Assembly: GCA_907165275.2 (NCBI GenBank)
Contig: OU015668.1
Location: 9,543,658-9,607,657 of the forward strand
Origin: Zygaena filipendulae
Taxonomy: Eukaryota; Arthropoda; Insecta; Lepidoptera; Zygaenidae
Direction: 5' to 3'
Length of the DNA stretch: 64,000 nt
Made by a program: the position numbers and the translations under genes. The notes beneath the pieces are model-generated. The model was not told where the DNA came from. It did not search any database and was given only the letters and a program-made list of their open reading frames with translations. Positions 10,669-21,569 of this stretch are shown in pieces; the stretch's first letter is position 1, and each line of letters starts with the position of its first letter.

Positions 10669-11622
10669 TTTGTAGGTCACCCACACCCACATCATGGTTA
10701 ACTGGAAGAAATTGCTTTGAAGTAATAAGATTGTCTTTTGTTCATTTGTTTTGATTACATCTCTCAGTATTTTTAATATGGTAACAATATGGAATATTTT
10801 ATTTCCTTCAAGATCTCTTATCCAGCGTATTTAAGTCTAGTGATCTGCAAACATAGTCGATAGGCTAAGTTCTGACATTAAAAATTTCCCCCAGGAATCA
10901 TCTTGAAAAAACACATTTTTTTGGGTCTCATTACAAATTAACGACTAATCTCTTTAGACACAGTTGAAAAGATTTTATAAGTAAATATCGCGAAGCGATG
11001 TGGAATTAAAGACAATGATAATGTAGAGACTAGAGTAGAGTCCAAGAAAGTACCTACATAATTATACCATAAGCTCTAGAGTGCAAGGATGCATAGTGAT
11101 CAGGGAGGTCCCTATGACCTCGGAGGAATTCACTATGACCAACAAGATTCCTTGCCCATAACGCGCGTCCCAAAAACACAATCCCAAACTCTCCAGATGC
11201 CAAAATATAAGAAATTAATATTCTGTATGCCATAAGACACATTTAAATTTATTTTTTTGACGTGAAACTCCTATGTGCGCGAGGGAAATGCAATTTTACT
11301 AGCAGGTTGTCTTAACGCGGCGTGTTAAGGTCATAGTGAATAACGGCCCAGAAGGAGGACGTCCTTAACGACCTTATTGAATTCAATCGTAAAAACATCC
11401 GAAGTTCAGTTTGACCACGACATAACGACTGCGATCCTCAGTTTTCTTATATCTATGCGTTAACGATCACAGATTGTCATCTTGGCTAGGGGGGCTGATG
11501 CTCGGGCGGCCGTGCGTGGCGCTCACAATGCGACCGCCATAGACAATAGAGTGACAACGCCGAGTCTCGCGTGACAGCGGCACAATCCGTGTGACGTGAC
11601 CCGATGTATAGAGTGGATTTTT
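10669..11622. other. No gene; CpG-rich patch at 11490-11610
   Basis: The last 120 bases are unusually CpG-rich (GGGCGGCCGTGCGTGGCGC, CGCCGAGTCTCGCGTGAC) for this window. The text at 11440-11475 resembles 14015-14050 (GTTAACGATnACnGAnTGT then CTTGGCT), hinting at a shared unknown repeat. No open frame is supported. Confidence 0.4.
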
Positions 11623-11690
11623 TTTTAACTGACTTTCAAAAAGGAGGGGTTCTATGTTCGATTGTATCTATGTTTTTTTTTAACGGTTGT
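11623..11690 (+). repeat. Dispersed repeat fragment, ACTGACTTTC-AAAAAGGAGG type
   Basis: Matches the start of the repeats at 19838 and 61467 (minus strand): an ACCGACTTCC-like start, AAAAAGGAGG, then TTCTATGTTCGATTGTAT. Relatives of this form are widespread in moth genomes, probably LINE-linked. Confidence 0.5.
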
Positions 11691-12958
11691 GATTCAAACG
11701 TGTGTTCAAATTCTTTTTTATTAAGCCTGGTTTAAAAAAAAATAAAAAAATGTAAAAATCATTAAAAATATAGTACCTGATTATGGCGTCATTATTAAAA
11801 AAAAAACTTCTGTTTTTCAAAAAATATTATTTTTTTAATTAAATTAATTAAAAAATTTAAACAATAACTTCAGGTTTTTCGATTCCTTTTGAAAGTTATC
11901 GTTGTTGGTTTTGTCATCGGTACTGTTTTGATGGGCAGTGGAAAATGTTGCGATAGTAATTTGCACTTTGGTTTTAATTCTAGAGCCGTGAGAGAGTATT
12001 TGATTGCCTGATTTTGGATCAAATTTTTATTGTACAATATTAAATTTTTATTAAATTTTTATATCGTCAAAAATAAACATTCTGTATACACAAACACACT
12101 TAGAACCGACGCTCCAACAGTCTAAGTCACTATTCAATATAAAACAAGACCCGAGCCCCGTATCGGTGCCACATCGGTGGTCACATTCATACAAACAAAC
12201 AGACAGATGGACAAATAAACTAGACGTTTATGTGGAGACAATACCGACTTACGCGAGATATGACACCCTCTATCATGTTACCGCTGGAATTGGGTCACTG
12301 ACCAAACGACACTGATCCAATTTCAGTACATAGTAAAGCAGTTATTGACAGTGAAATTTTAATAGAAAAGAAAAACTTACATCAGAATTCATAGTCTATA
12401 GAAAATAAATATTGCGCTTTGAAAGATGATGTTTCATATACATAGATTAGAGTAGACAAAGCAGTTTTGTAAAAAGTACGAAAACTGGGCGTGCCAAGGT
12501 TTTTTATAGGTTCTCAATAAACACCGAGTTTTTTTCATCTATATCATGGAATTGGTCCATGATCCATATTATATATTTTCTAAACCAATAGGTTATTATA
12601 TGAATCACAAAATAAAGAATAAACGGGAAGAAAAAAAGAAAAACAAGTCAATCCACAAAACAAATAGACACAATTGACAATTTGAAGGTAAATTTCCCGG
12701 TAATAGCGAACCATATATCCAATGGGCATGTAAAAAATGACCTGGACACTGCTACAATCAATTTGAGACCAAAAAGAGGGTTATGCGATCCTTACGTGTA
12801 CAATCAGCCGCAGAAATACGTACACACTCTGTGAATATAGACAATATAGGGGTGAATGAAGGTATATGGAACTCTCTGTGCTAGAACATAACCCAGGACA
12901 AATTTTACTCAGGTATACTGAAAAGAGTTTACTACCTAATACTCAGTAGTTTGACCAC
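11691..12958. other. No gene recognised
   Basis: Very AT-rich from 11700 to 11880. No family or coding frame was recognised in the rest. Confidence 0.5.
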
Positions 12959-13243
12959 AATGAGCATGTTGACTAAATTTTTTTTTAAGTCCGTCTTGTA
13001 GATTAATAAAAAATATTGGACACGAATTTTTTTTTACGTAATCGAAAAATTACGGCAATACATTGAGTTAATGTCGCGTGATGTCACTAACCGGTGCAGT
13101 TTGTATAGCGGCTTATAGCGGTTAGTGACGTCACAAGCCCCCACCCCAAACTTTAATGCGCTTTATCTCTGTATATTTTCATTTATTTGAAAACTTCAAA
13201 AAATATTGTTTTTTTATTTTCAAAAGTCGTCAACATCCCTATT
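12959..13243 (+). mobile_element. TGACGTCA-bearing MITE, copy 3
   Basis: Left end AATGAGCATGTTGACTA; the right end lacks the usual CTGACGGACTAATTAG segment. The left palindrome is changed to TGATGTCA and the right one (13125-13132) is intact. Confidence 0.8.
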
Positions 13244-13660
13244 TTTCTATGTTAAGTGACGGTGTGAACGAAAATTATGAACAAACCTAGCCTGGCCCCT
13301 TAGTTAAGTTGACAACCTATAGTTGTAAATGCAAAGTAAGGAATGAATCATCCAGTCGAAAATCCAGTTTTGCATGACCATGTGACATAAAGATTGCGTT
13401 CCTTACTTTTCTATACAGATTGCTCTGTAAAATCATAAATCATAAAAATAAATCAACTAGAGAGGATAATTATGTAGGCGGGGCAAGCGCGCTACCGTTG
13501 CAAAGGAAGTTAGAGCAAATGCTCTAACTTACCCAAAACATCTTTTGCTGTCATCCCAAATATATTTACCACAATATTGCCAAAACTGTGAATTTAGCAA
13601 ATAGTGAAAAACATACCCATAAAGCGTTTAATACATTTCTATACGTTAGTTAATGTTTTA
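13244..13660. other. No gene recognised
   Basis: No repeat or coding signal beyond a short inverted motif GTTAGAGCAAATGCTCTAAC at 13510-13529. Confidence 0.45.
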
Positions 13661-13896
13661 CCGCCGCACTCAGAGTCGACTTTAATGATTACTTAGTTAA
13701 GTATAGATTTTAAAACAAAACTGCCGCAATCAGAGACGTTCAGTAAATTAATGTTAATTGGCATTTAACGAGATGTTGCTTAATTAGTTAAATGCCAATT
13801 AAAATTAATTTATTAAACTTGTCTGATTGCGGCAGTTTTGTTTTAAAAATCTATACTTAACTAAGTAATCATTAAAGTCGACTCTGAGTGCGGCGA
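13661..13896 (-). mobile_element. Foldback MITE with TTA duplication, copy 2
   Basis: Same element as 4118-4354 but inverted: the arm ending GAGACGTTCAGT is on the left here and on the right there. It is flanked by TTA on both sides (13658-13660 and 13897-13899), supporting a PIF/Harbinger-type 3-bp duplication. The two copies are very similar along their length. Confidence 0.8.
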
Positions 13897-14387
13897 TTAG
13901 TGTGTGATGAATAGTTTTGTGTACGAAAATCACGACGGCGACACTGGTTTTCATCTGTTTTCGTACCAAACTAAGTTGATGACTCTTCTATCTTTAATTT
14001 TCTGCTCTCTGGTTTTCTATGTGTTAACGATTACTGACTGTTAACTTGGCTGGGAGTTGGAACCTATCGTGCAAGCCAACTGTACGTTTCGGCGGCTTAT
14101 AAGTTTTCCCGACTTACCTAATATTGTTAGTCCAACCACGACCGTCCCGTGGGTCAGATTTGCCCATAAATTGTGGACGTTAAGTGATTCACCCCCTTTC
14201 AATCTTTCAATGCCTCTGTGGATATTTTTTATGGGCATCTGCGGACGTTCTTTTGTTTGTACGTGAGAGATTTGTTTTTTTTCTACGGCAAATCTCTAGC
14301 GATCCGTTTATAATTCATCGGATAGAAGACGGAGAGGAGAGCTCCAGAAATTTGATTATGTTTTATGGGCACTTTTTTAATATAGCT
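13897..14387. other. No gene recognised
   Basis: Overlapping open frames on both strands at about 14041-14266 have no recognisable domain. Sequence near 14015-14050 resembles 11440-11475, so part may be an unnamed repeat. Confidence 0.4.
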
Positions 14388-14657
14388 ATAGTTAATAATA
14401 ATAATCCACATCACAACACACAGATCTACTTGATCCCACAGTAAGATATTATAAGTTTGTGTGGTGGAAACCAAGCGAACGTGGTATATACTACATAGAA
14501 TTACTTATATATTATACTATAGATATATAAACACACGCAGACTGGAAAATGGAACCCTGTGTTCATCACACAAAGTCCACCCCCACCGGGAATCGAACCC
14601 GGAACCTCTTGATTAGCGGGCAGGCATGGTGACCTCTGCGCCAATCGGGTCGTCAAA
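14388..14657 (-). mobile_element. tRNA-headed SINE family J, copy 1
   Basis: On the minus strand the 5' head has an A box (TGGCGCAGAGG, 14633-14643) and a perfect B box (GGTTCGATTCC, 14589-14599). A body follows with CCAGTCTGCGTG and CACCACACAAACTT, and an ATT-repeat tail lies at 14388-14405. Head, body and simple tail are the standard layout of a tRNA-derived SINE. Other copies lie at 26262-26440 and 53435-53657. Confidence 0.8.
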
Positions 14658-14710
14658 TAGATACATGAGTTAAAATCAAATTCATAGTTTATACTAGGTA
14701 ATGTTATAAA

Positions 14711-14815
14711 CTAGCTGCGCCCCGAGGTTTCACCAGCGGTAATTTCGGAGTTTCCTCGGGAGTTCCAGAATAAACTATAGATATAAACCTTTCTCATGAA
14801 TCACTCTTATCAGCC
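14711..14815 (-). mobile_element. Helitron-like 3' fragment
   Basis: CTAG at 14711-14714 with the GC-rich block; continues into TAAACTATAGATATAAACCT and CTCATGAATCACTC, as in the 4972-5160 subfamily, then stops. Confidence 0.65.
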
Positions 14816-14829
14816 AGCGGAAGCGACTT

Positions 14830-15098
14830 TATACTGTGCAAAGATAGGAAGTTTGTTTGTAGTGGTTGTAATCTCTGGAACTAATGAACCGACTTTGAAA
14901 CAGTATCACTGGGTATCACATAAGGGATATTTGTTGTGCAAGAATAGTTCCCGAAGGAGTCAAAAAAAAAAATTGCTAATTGGGCTAGTTAGGAGTGATT
15001 TAGGTAATTGAATGAAACGTAGGATACTTTACATCCCGATTCCAGGTGTTCCCGAGGGAATTTTGAAGTTGATAAAAGTGAAACCATGGTAGAGGGGA
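14830..15098 (+). mobile_element. Diverged Helitron-like element
   Basis: Similarity is loose: AAGTTTGTTTG, ATCTCTGGAACTAATGAACC, then TTCCCGAGGGAATTTTGAAG and AAAGTGAAACCATGG near 15090. The terminus is lost. Confidence 0.45.
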
Positions 15099-15388
15099 AG
15101 TAAGTGGACTATTAAAGTATTTACTCACATTAGTAATCGCATCATCACATCATTAAGTTTAAAAGCTGAACTCATTTTAAAACCAGCAGGGCAATTATGT
15201 AACTTTTGTTCCTATCATATTTCAGGATCAATCAGAAAAATAACGGTTTTGTGTTGATAAATCATGTTTAGGGAGCTTCAACCTTTGAAGTATGTTTATT
15301 TTGGTTGATTGCTAAATGTTGTAGGTGTCAAAACGTGCATAGTGTAATCGTAGAACCACCATCCAATTGCAACCGAATTATTGAAACA

Positions 15389-15768
15389 AATAGTACATTG
15401 TTATCCTAGGGGTGAAAGTAACCAGTACCAGTAAACAGTAAAGTAACCAGTAGGCGCCAATAGATCGAGGGACTAAATAAGTCTTTCTCCCGAGGATAAC
15501 ACTGTGCTTTTCATTACGAATGCAAGGAAAGTCAAAATAAAAATAGGAATTAGCTAACGAAAAAAATGAGTGAATTTTATTTTACATAAATCAACCATTA
15601 GGTGTGCTACTGGCCAGTATGTATGCCCCCTATGACATAAAAAAAAACTTGAGTTTCTGCAGTATCCAGCTGTCAGTTGAAAGCGATTCTCCCTAGGGCT
15701 GAAAAGGGTTACTTTCAACCCGCTTCTCAGGCAACTTCAGACCTACTTTCCGAGTATGAGTAATGAAA
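15389..15768 (+). repeat. Dispersed repeat F, copy 1 (with 38-bp insert)
   Basis: This 380-bp block matches the inverted block at 36137-36477 nearly end to end: AATAGTACATTGTTATCCTA at the left, GAGTATGAGTAATGAAA at the right. Copy 1 has about 38 extra bases (about 15421-15458) made of ACCAGTA-like units. The ends carry related GGGGTGAAAGTA and GGGTTGAAAGTAA motifs. The middle holds CCTATGACATAAAAAAAA, the tail motif of SINE family E. Class unknown. Confidence 0.7.
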
Positions 15769-16710
15769 GGTTACATAACACCCCTCAGATCATTAGTTTG
15801 CACGTTTCAGTAATGGTTACAACACACTAATATTACATGGGCGAAACCTCGTGAACAACTAACCGTAAACATCCAGTTGGTCAATCCGCAGAACTGGAAG
15901 GGGTAGGTACTGAAACAAATAAAAAAATATCAAACTATACAACCCTTCACGAAAACAATAAAAGCGATAAAATAAAGTCATAATCCGTAAATCTGAACGG
16001 GTCCATAACAGCAAATTGCTGGCCGTAGGGTGAAGATATACCTACAATATGCCAACTCCGTACAAGTGGGTAGTTACATATTCGCGAAAATCTTATCGGA
16101 CGCATCCGGAGTGGTTCACTATAAGATACAAATGTACGGGAGATAAAATAAAAATAAAGTTATTTTTCCAAACGTCGAATAAACCCTTGGATTTTTGTCA
16201 CACCGAAGCGTAACTCCACAACAAAATAAGTACAAAAAGTTATAGACATTGTAACCATTGTATTTTCTTTCTTTCTTTCTTTATTTCACGTATAGGACTA
16301 GATTGAAAGATAGAAAGAAAGAAAAGAAAGAAAACTACATTTATTCCAGCGTTGTGCTGGAACACAAGAAAAAACAAACAAACATTGAAGAAGTTGGTTT
16401 ACCCCAAGATTGCTTTTACCCTACCTTATACTGACCGCCTCGCCAGTGTATTACAATGGGGGTAGAATGTCAAAATAAAGATGATTAGTGATTCAAACGT
16501 TGAGTTGGCAATATAAAGATGCAGTCAGCCGTTATTTTAAGTACCCGAACAAGCAACTGGATTTAGAAGTACCACAAGTTTTAGCTCGCGGAGCATACCA
16601 CACACCTATTATTTACTTTAATACTGTTTTAACTCGAACTTGTACAACATTTTATTTGAGAATTTTACTTTAATAGCAATCCTAATTTACAGAACTTTAT
16701 TTAGTACTTA
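15769..16710. other. No gene; inverted TTTC/GAAA microsatellite at 16261-16341
   Basis: A TTTC repeat (16263-16284) and a GAAA repeat (16313-16333) face each other across ATTTCACGTATAGGACTAGA, so they can form a hairpin. TCCAGC/GCTGGA at about 16345-16362 follows. A small open frame at 16488-16673 has no recognisable content. Confidence 0.45.
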
Positions 16711-16907
16711 CTAGCTGTTCCCCGCGGTTCCACCGGCGTTAATTTCGGAGATCTCTCAGGAATTCCGAGATAAAAAGTACCCTAAAGTTCTCTGTACCCC
16801 TGAAAACGTGCATGCCAAATTTCATCCAAATCTGTTCACCCGTTTTTGCGTGATTGAGTAACAAACATCCAAACATCCACACTTTCACATTTATAATATA
16901 AGTAGGA
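16711..16907 (-). mobile_element. Helitron-like element, near full length
   Basis: 3' CTAG at 16711-16714 and 5' TCCTACTTATATTATAAATG ending at 16907, with host T beyond. A and T flank the ends, as expected for Helitron insertion between A and T. 197 bp. Confidence 0.85.
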
Positions 16908-17222
16908 TTGGTCCGACTTTAAACGGCCCAACAACTTTCAACGTCATGTAATCATCAGCATCGGTCTCTACTACTCTATTATTTTTTAAACCTGTATAGC
17001 CAGGTACTGTACAGTTAAAACCGTTGTGATCAAAACTAAGTGAGCTTACGTAATATTCGCTCCGGTGTGACACGCACCGCGCAAAGTGCGGATGGCCGGG
17101 GGCAAGTGGGTTAAAATGGAACAGCGTGCAATAAAACACCCCTACTGTCCATAAATATCCGCGTTCGGAAGTTGGTCTGTTAGTGGTCTGATACTTTTTT
17201 CTCTCTCCCGTAGTCCACTTTT
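16908..17222 (-). other. Uncharacterised open stretch, about 105 codons, cut by a Helitron
   Basis: The minus-strand frame is open from about 17222 down to the Helitron boundary and a little into it. It has no ATG near its start. Residues include PLAPGHPHFARC, SEYYVSS, NCTVPGYTGL and VETDADDYMTLKVVG, which look more protein-like than the low-complexity frames elsewhere. I do not recognise a domain. It could be an exon fragment, a piece of an unknown transposon gene, or chance. Confidence 0.3.
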
Positions 17223-18890
17223 ATTTATCGAAGAAAACATTCAAACAGGGTGTTGATTTTACATTGTTTCTAAGAACAAAAAGAAAAAACAAAAATAAAA
17301 TAGTTCTAGATTTAAGATAACGTACCTACATGATAATGTTTGTGTTAATTTTGTTGTTTATACCCTTCTAGTTTTACCGATATTTAAAATTAGGATTTCA
17401 CATATTATTTGCAAATCACATCAGTGAAATTGATGAAAATATAAATAAAAAAGTTGAAAAACTTGATTAGAATCATCATTAAAAAAATTTAATTAATTAA
17501 TTTATTTATAACAATACTTTCTTTTAATTAAGCATTTGCTATTATACATATTGGTTTGGAAAAAAAATTATCTTCTTTATTTTTTCTTTCTTTTTTTACA
17601 AACTAATCTAATACGATAAGCTTCAATCATTCACTTGTATTTTAAAGCAAACTGACAAGTAACGAAATACTACCTAATAAGGCACATAGGAAACGGTTAT
17701 AATATTAAAAATATATCGTTTATACGACTTTCCAAACACCCTGTATATGTTCGGACGCCGAGGGCACTGTGTAAATCTGTTGCAGTTGGAAATAGGGAAA
17801 AAATCGCCGTTTAACCCTCTCCGCCCCATCGTTTCGTGTTACAACTTTTCCCTCAAATAAAATAAATGGTACCTCTATCCATATTTTGTTTATGACTCCC
17901 CGATATTACAAAAGGAAATACCGAGCGCTTCCGTTTGTCTTTTTTTTATTTGGCATTTTCCGATAAGTGCCAGATACTTTTAATACTCCCTTAATCAGAC
18001 AAATAGACCTCTGAATCTTTATGAACAACTTATCAATACCCAGTCAAAACAATTGAAGATAGTCTATGGACACAAAAATTTAACCATTTAGAATTTTTGT
18101 AAATTCATCTCAAAAAGGAACAAATGTTTGCATTAAAGAACTATTCGTTTTGAATTAGAATTCCTCAAAGAAATCGGTAGTACCTATTATATTTTTTAAT
18201 AGAGAAACCCATATTATTTCAGATATTCACTCATCAATTCAATTTTTTAGAACGAAGTAATTTGGGGAGTGCACTGCATGAACCTGAGAAAGAGTTTCAG
18301 TGGTCTAAAACAAACAATATGTTACTAACATCTGTGCCACATCGTCACAACCAGAGGCTCTATAAAAGTGGTATAAAAATCGTTTGTGATTCAAGGAAAA
18401 TGATAAAACTAAGTAGCTATAAGAAAGATAAAAGTCAGTAGAAAGTAATCAGTGAAAGGATTCGAAGTGTTTGATTAAACAGAGAAATGAGAATTCGTTT
18501 AAAGTAATTACCCAGAGAGTGGTGAAAATATTGGGAAAAATCGGCCAATAGAACCGTCGAGTCAATCTAAAAGGGTAACTAAATTAATGTCAGTCTTTCG
18601 TCACGATTATACGAAGCCTCATTTTGGGGGCCGGGCTTTAATTACTAATCGTTATTGACAGAAAGGGTGAAAACGTAGTCTTAATGAAAGCGCTTTTGAC
18701 ACTTCAAGTTTTTTGATCGATTCATCTTGTGTCATCGGTGTTAAGTCAGAAATCGAATAATTAAAGCGGAGAAACTAAATATTTTTTTTTTTCGCATTAG
18801 AGAATTTCAAGTTTTGTTTTTAAATAAAATTGAGGACAGAGTCTGCACTTACTTGTGTACCTAACACTAATTTTACTTGCACTTACTTAC
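17223..18890. other. No gene recognised
   Basis: About 1.7 kb of AT-rich sequence without a recognised repeat or coding frame; this is one of the longest feature-poor stretches. Confidence 0.5.
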
Positions 18891-19250
18891 AGCGATGATA
18901 GCTCAGTGGTTAGTGCGTTCGGATTAAACGCCGCAAAGTGTAGGTTCAAATCCTAACAATGAGCTTGAGCTGTCGGTGAAGGAAAACATCGTAAGCAAAC
19001 CATAGCATGGTGGTAGGGCGCTCTCTAGTGCCCGGCTGGCTAGCTACCACCTTCAAGTTGCAAATCTGTCACCAAGCACCTAACGGTGTGTTCCGGCAGC
19101 CCCACTTGAAAGCCGGTTCCCATCCCCATTCCAGGTCGGCAACGCACCTGCATGCCTTCTGGTGTTGCAGGTGTCTGTGGGCGGCGGTAATCACTTACCA
19201 TCAGGTGTACCACTTGCCCCCTATGATATAAAAAAAAAAGAAAAAAAAAA
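18891..19250 (+). mobile_element. tRNA-headed SINE family E, copy 1
   Basis: The head reads AGCGATGATAGCTCAGTGG, with an A box (TAGCTCAGTGG, 18899-18909) and a perfect B box (GGTTCAAATCC, 18943-18953) 33 bases on. The body includes AAGTTGCAAATCTGTC, GTGTTCCGGCAGCCCCACTT and GGGCGGCGGTAATCACTTAC, and ends with ATGATATAAAAAAAAAAG. This is the most complete of four copies and still carries both polymerase III promoter boxes. Frames seen inside it are not genes. Confidence 0.85.
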
Positions 19251-19423
19251 TAACTGACGAACTAAGTAGGGCTTTAACTTGAAAATCTATCAGCTATAGG
19301 AGCCAAAATCTACGTTTTTAAATCTCTCCAATAATAGATGTTTAAGCCTCAATACTTGTTATAATAAGTTTAGTTGTTGTATACGTATGCTGTAAATCTT
19401 TGTGTTGTGTTAAATAAAGTTTA

Positions 19424-19466
19424 TCAATTCAATTCAATTCAATTCAATTCAATTCAATTCAATTCA
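19424..19466 (+). repeat. (TTCAA)n microsatellite after a LINE-like AATAAA tail
   Basis: About eight ATTCA units follow TTAAATAAAGTTTATCA, a polyadenylation-like end. The arrangement fits the 3' tail of a non-LTR retrotransposon whose body is not recognisable upstream. Confidence 0.6.
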
Positions 19467-19837
19467 AATTTAATCCCGTCGTTTGCTTAACGCAAGCGAA
19501 ATCTCGTGCGTTATTTAAAAAAAATAAAAATAAAATAGGAATGTATTTAGAAAACAAATGAATAACGCACAAAAGAAAACGTGTGCTTTTATAAAATTAA
19601 AAAATGCACGGCACAAGTAAGTAATGATATTAAAACTCGACGCTTACACGGCCAGCGGACATAATATTTGTTTTAACCGGAGCGGGTCGCGGTGCCCTCG
19701 TAAACTTATTAAAATATTTCTCGCTATATTTAATTACTGCTCCTGCGCGCCATTTGTCCCCGGTTGCCCCAAAGCTCAGGTGTGCTGTTAGCATCGGAGT
19801 TAGATTTTAGTCGCGAAAGATTTTTCTCATTTTATTA
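19467..19837. other. No gene recognised
   Basis: Contains GCTTAACGCAAGC near 19492 and GC-richer patches at 19640-19700 and 19740-19780, but no coding frame or known repeat. Confidence 0.4.
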
Positions 19838-19960
19838 ACCGACTTCCCAAAAAGGAGGTTTTCAATTCGACGCGTATCTTTTTTTTTATAATGTTTGTTA
19901 CCTCATAACTTTCGTCTGCGTGAACCGATTTTGATGATTCTTTTTTTATTATGCATAGGT
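19838..19960 (+). repeat. Dispersed repeat, ACCGACTTCC-AAAAAGGAGG type
   Basis: Reads TTAACCGACTTCCC, AAAAAGGAGG, TTCAATTCGACGCGTATC, a T run, TACCTCATAACTTTCGTCTG, GTGAACCGATTTTGATGATT. The same order is seen inverted at 61330-61467. Confidence 0.65.
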
Positions 19961-20033
19961 ACTTATGACATTATTATTACACTACGAAATTGGGGGTTGG
20001 AATTTAAAGTCTCAATACAAACTTTGACCACCC

Positions 20034-20364
20034 AATAGGCTAGTTTCCTGGGTAAAAAAATCGAAATTCTATTTAGTCCGTCAGTTAGATAATAAAAAAA
20101 TAAAAGACACGTATTTTTTGCTTTTTTAAAATAATGGAAATATGCATAGATAAAGCGCATTAAAGTTTAGGGTGGGGGACTCGTGATGTCACAGCTCGCT
20201 ATAACGTGCGAACAAACTGTAGCGAGGCGTGACGTCATGTGAAATTTCGACTTGATATATCTCCGTTATTTTTTGGTTACATAAAAAATAAAAAAATACG
20301 TGTCCAATATTTTTTAATAATCTACAAAACGGACTAAAAAAAAAATTTAGGAAACTAGCCTATT
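20034..20364 (-). mobile_element. TGACGTCA-bearing MITE, copy 4 (variant ends)
   Basis: The interior is typical, but both termini are AATAGGCTAGTTTCCT, a perfect 16-bp inverted repeat, instead of AATGGGCATGTTGACTA. The palindromes are TGATGTCA (left) and TGACGTCA (about 20230-20237). Matching new sequence at both ends points to a distinct subfamily, not random decay. Confidence 0.8.
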
Positions 20365-21029
20365 CACCACGGCTAACTAAATCTCCTATATTTACATTTG
20401 AAAAAACTGTGTATGGTCCATCAGAAGAACCAGCAAATTTGACTGATCTATCGGTTAAAACCTGAGCTAGTTTTCAGTGCTGAAAATCCTTTTGTAAGAA
20501 AAAATAAAATGAAAACATTTGGGCGGTAACAAAAATAACGTTATTTTCACAAATTTTTCATCTGTCTGTCTGTATACTTTCTAGTATATACTCGTACCCG
20601 TGAGTATAAGAAAATATGAAAATAATAATAGACCGTATAATAAATTATTATCATGTTTAATTAAATTAAAATTATCATTTGGAAAAAATAAACGACAAGA
20701 ATATCCAAATGGCAACGCAGAATAAAAGAGTTCATTTTGAATTTTAGTACTTACCATCGAAGGGTTCAGTACAATATATAATAAATAATTATATTAATAC
20801 TTCGACATCATCATATACCGCCATCTGATCCCCAACTAAGCAGAATATATGTAACTAACTGACACAAATAACGTGGTTTTTTAATAATAAAAGAATTTTC
20901 GAAATCGGCTCAGTAGATCCTGGGATTACCCCCCACAACTCCCAAACTTTACCTCTTTATGATATTAGTAAGATGGTTAACAGAAAACTGAATAAAAATA
21001 CTTTTTGTCATTGTAAATATTACGATATA
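20365..21029. other. No gene; possible retroelement 3' debris
   Basis: Fragments such as TACCGCCATCTGATCCCC (near 20818) and TTTTCGAAATCGGCTCAGTA (near 20892) resemble moth LINE 3' debris. Nothing continuous can be assigned. Confidence 0.35.
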
Positions 21030-21371
21030 CTACGTGTTAATGAATTAACTGAAAACTAGAAAGTAGTTTGCTCAGAATCGGCTAGCGAATCGATCGCACT
21101 ATATTTTAGGTTATATTTTTTCATTTTTACTAGCCCATGTCTAAATTATCTGTAGTACAATATAAGCGTGTAAGCCGCCGGCAGCAAAAAAAATTCGAAC
21201 CGGTAGGCGCGGGCGTAGCGCTTGGAATTTCGTAGATAGGGCACCTCCAAACTAGTGTTAAATAACTTTTAAAGTATAAATTTTTTCGACGTAAAATATA
21301 TTTTAATCATATTATTGTTTATTTTTTTAAATGGGGTGTATCAGGTTTTCAGTTAATTTATTAACACGTTG
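21030..21371 (+). mobile_element. TA-flanked MITE family H, copy 1
   Basis: The 342-bp element has inverted ends of about 26 bases, consensus CAACGTGTTAATGAATTAAC, flanked by TA on both sides (21028-21029, 21372-21373). TA duplication is the hallmark of Tc1/mariner-type elements. Internal landmarks: GCGAATCGATCGCAC, TTAGCCCATGT-like block, AGGCGCGGGCGTAGCGCTTG, GGGGTGTATCAGGTTTT. Two more copies lie in the same orientation at 31340 and 35596. Non-coding. Confidence 0.85.
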
Positions 21372-21378
21372 TATACTA

Positions 21379-21569
21379 CTAGCTGTGTCCCGCGGTTTCA
21401 CCCGCGGTAATTTCGGAGTCTCCGCGGGAAATCCGGGATAAAAAGTACCCTATGTCCTTCTCTGTACTCCTGAAAACGTGCACGCTAAATTTTATCCAAA
21501 TCCGTTCAGCCGTTTTTGTGTGATTGAGTAACAAACATCCACACTTTCACATTTATAATATTAATAGGA
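21379..21569 (-). mobile_element. Helitron-like element, near full length
   Basis: 3' CTAG at 21379-21382 with a perfect CCGCGG-GTGAAA-CCGCGG stem; 5' TCCTATTAATATTATAAATG ending at 21569. It starts five bases beyond the TA duplication of the preceding MITE. Confidence 0.85.

Noticed and set aside
14041..14266. Overlapping frames on both strands near 14.1 kb
   Set aside because: Frames open on both strands in a short GC-balanced stretch, no domain recognised, and partial similarity to 11.44 kb suggests an unknown repeat.
14580..14657. Candidate tRNA gene on the minus strand
   Set aside because: Same head recurs at 53595-53657 with a shared SINE body, so it is a retroposon head.
18891..18965. 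Candidate tRNA gene
   Set aside because: A and B boxes are present, but the arms do not give a clean cloverleaf and the sequence continues into a SINE body with an A-rich tail.
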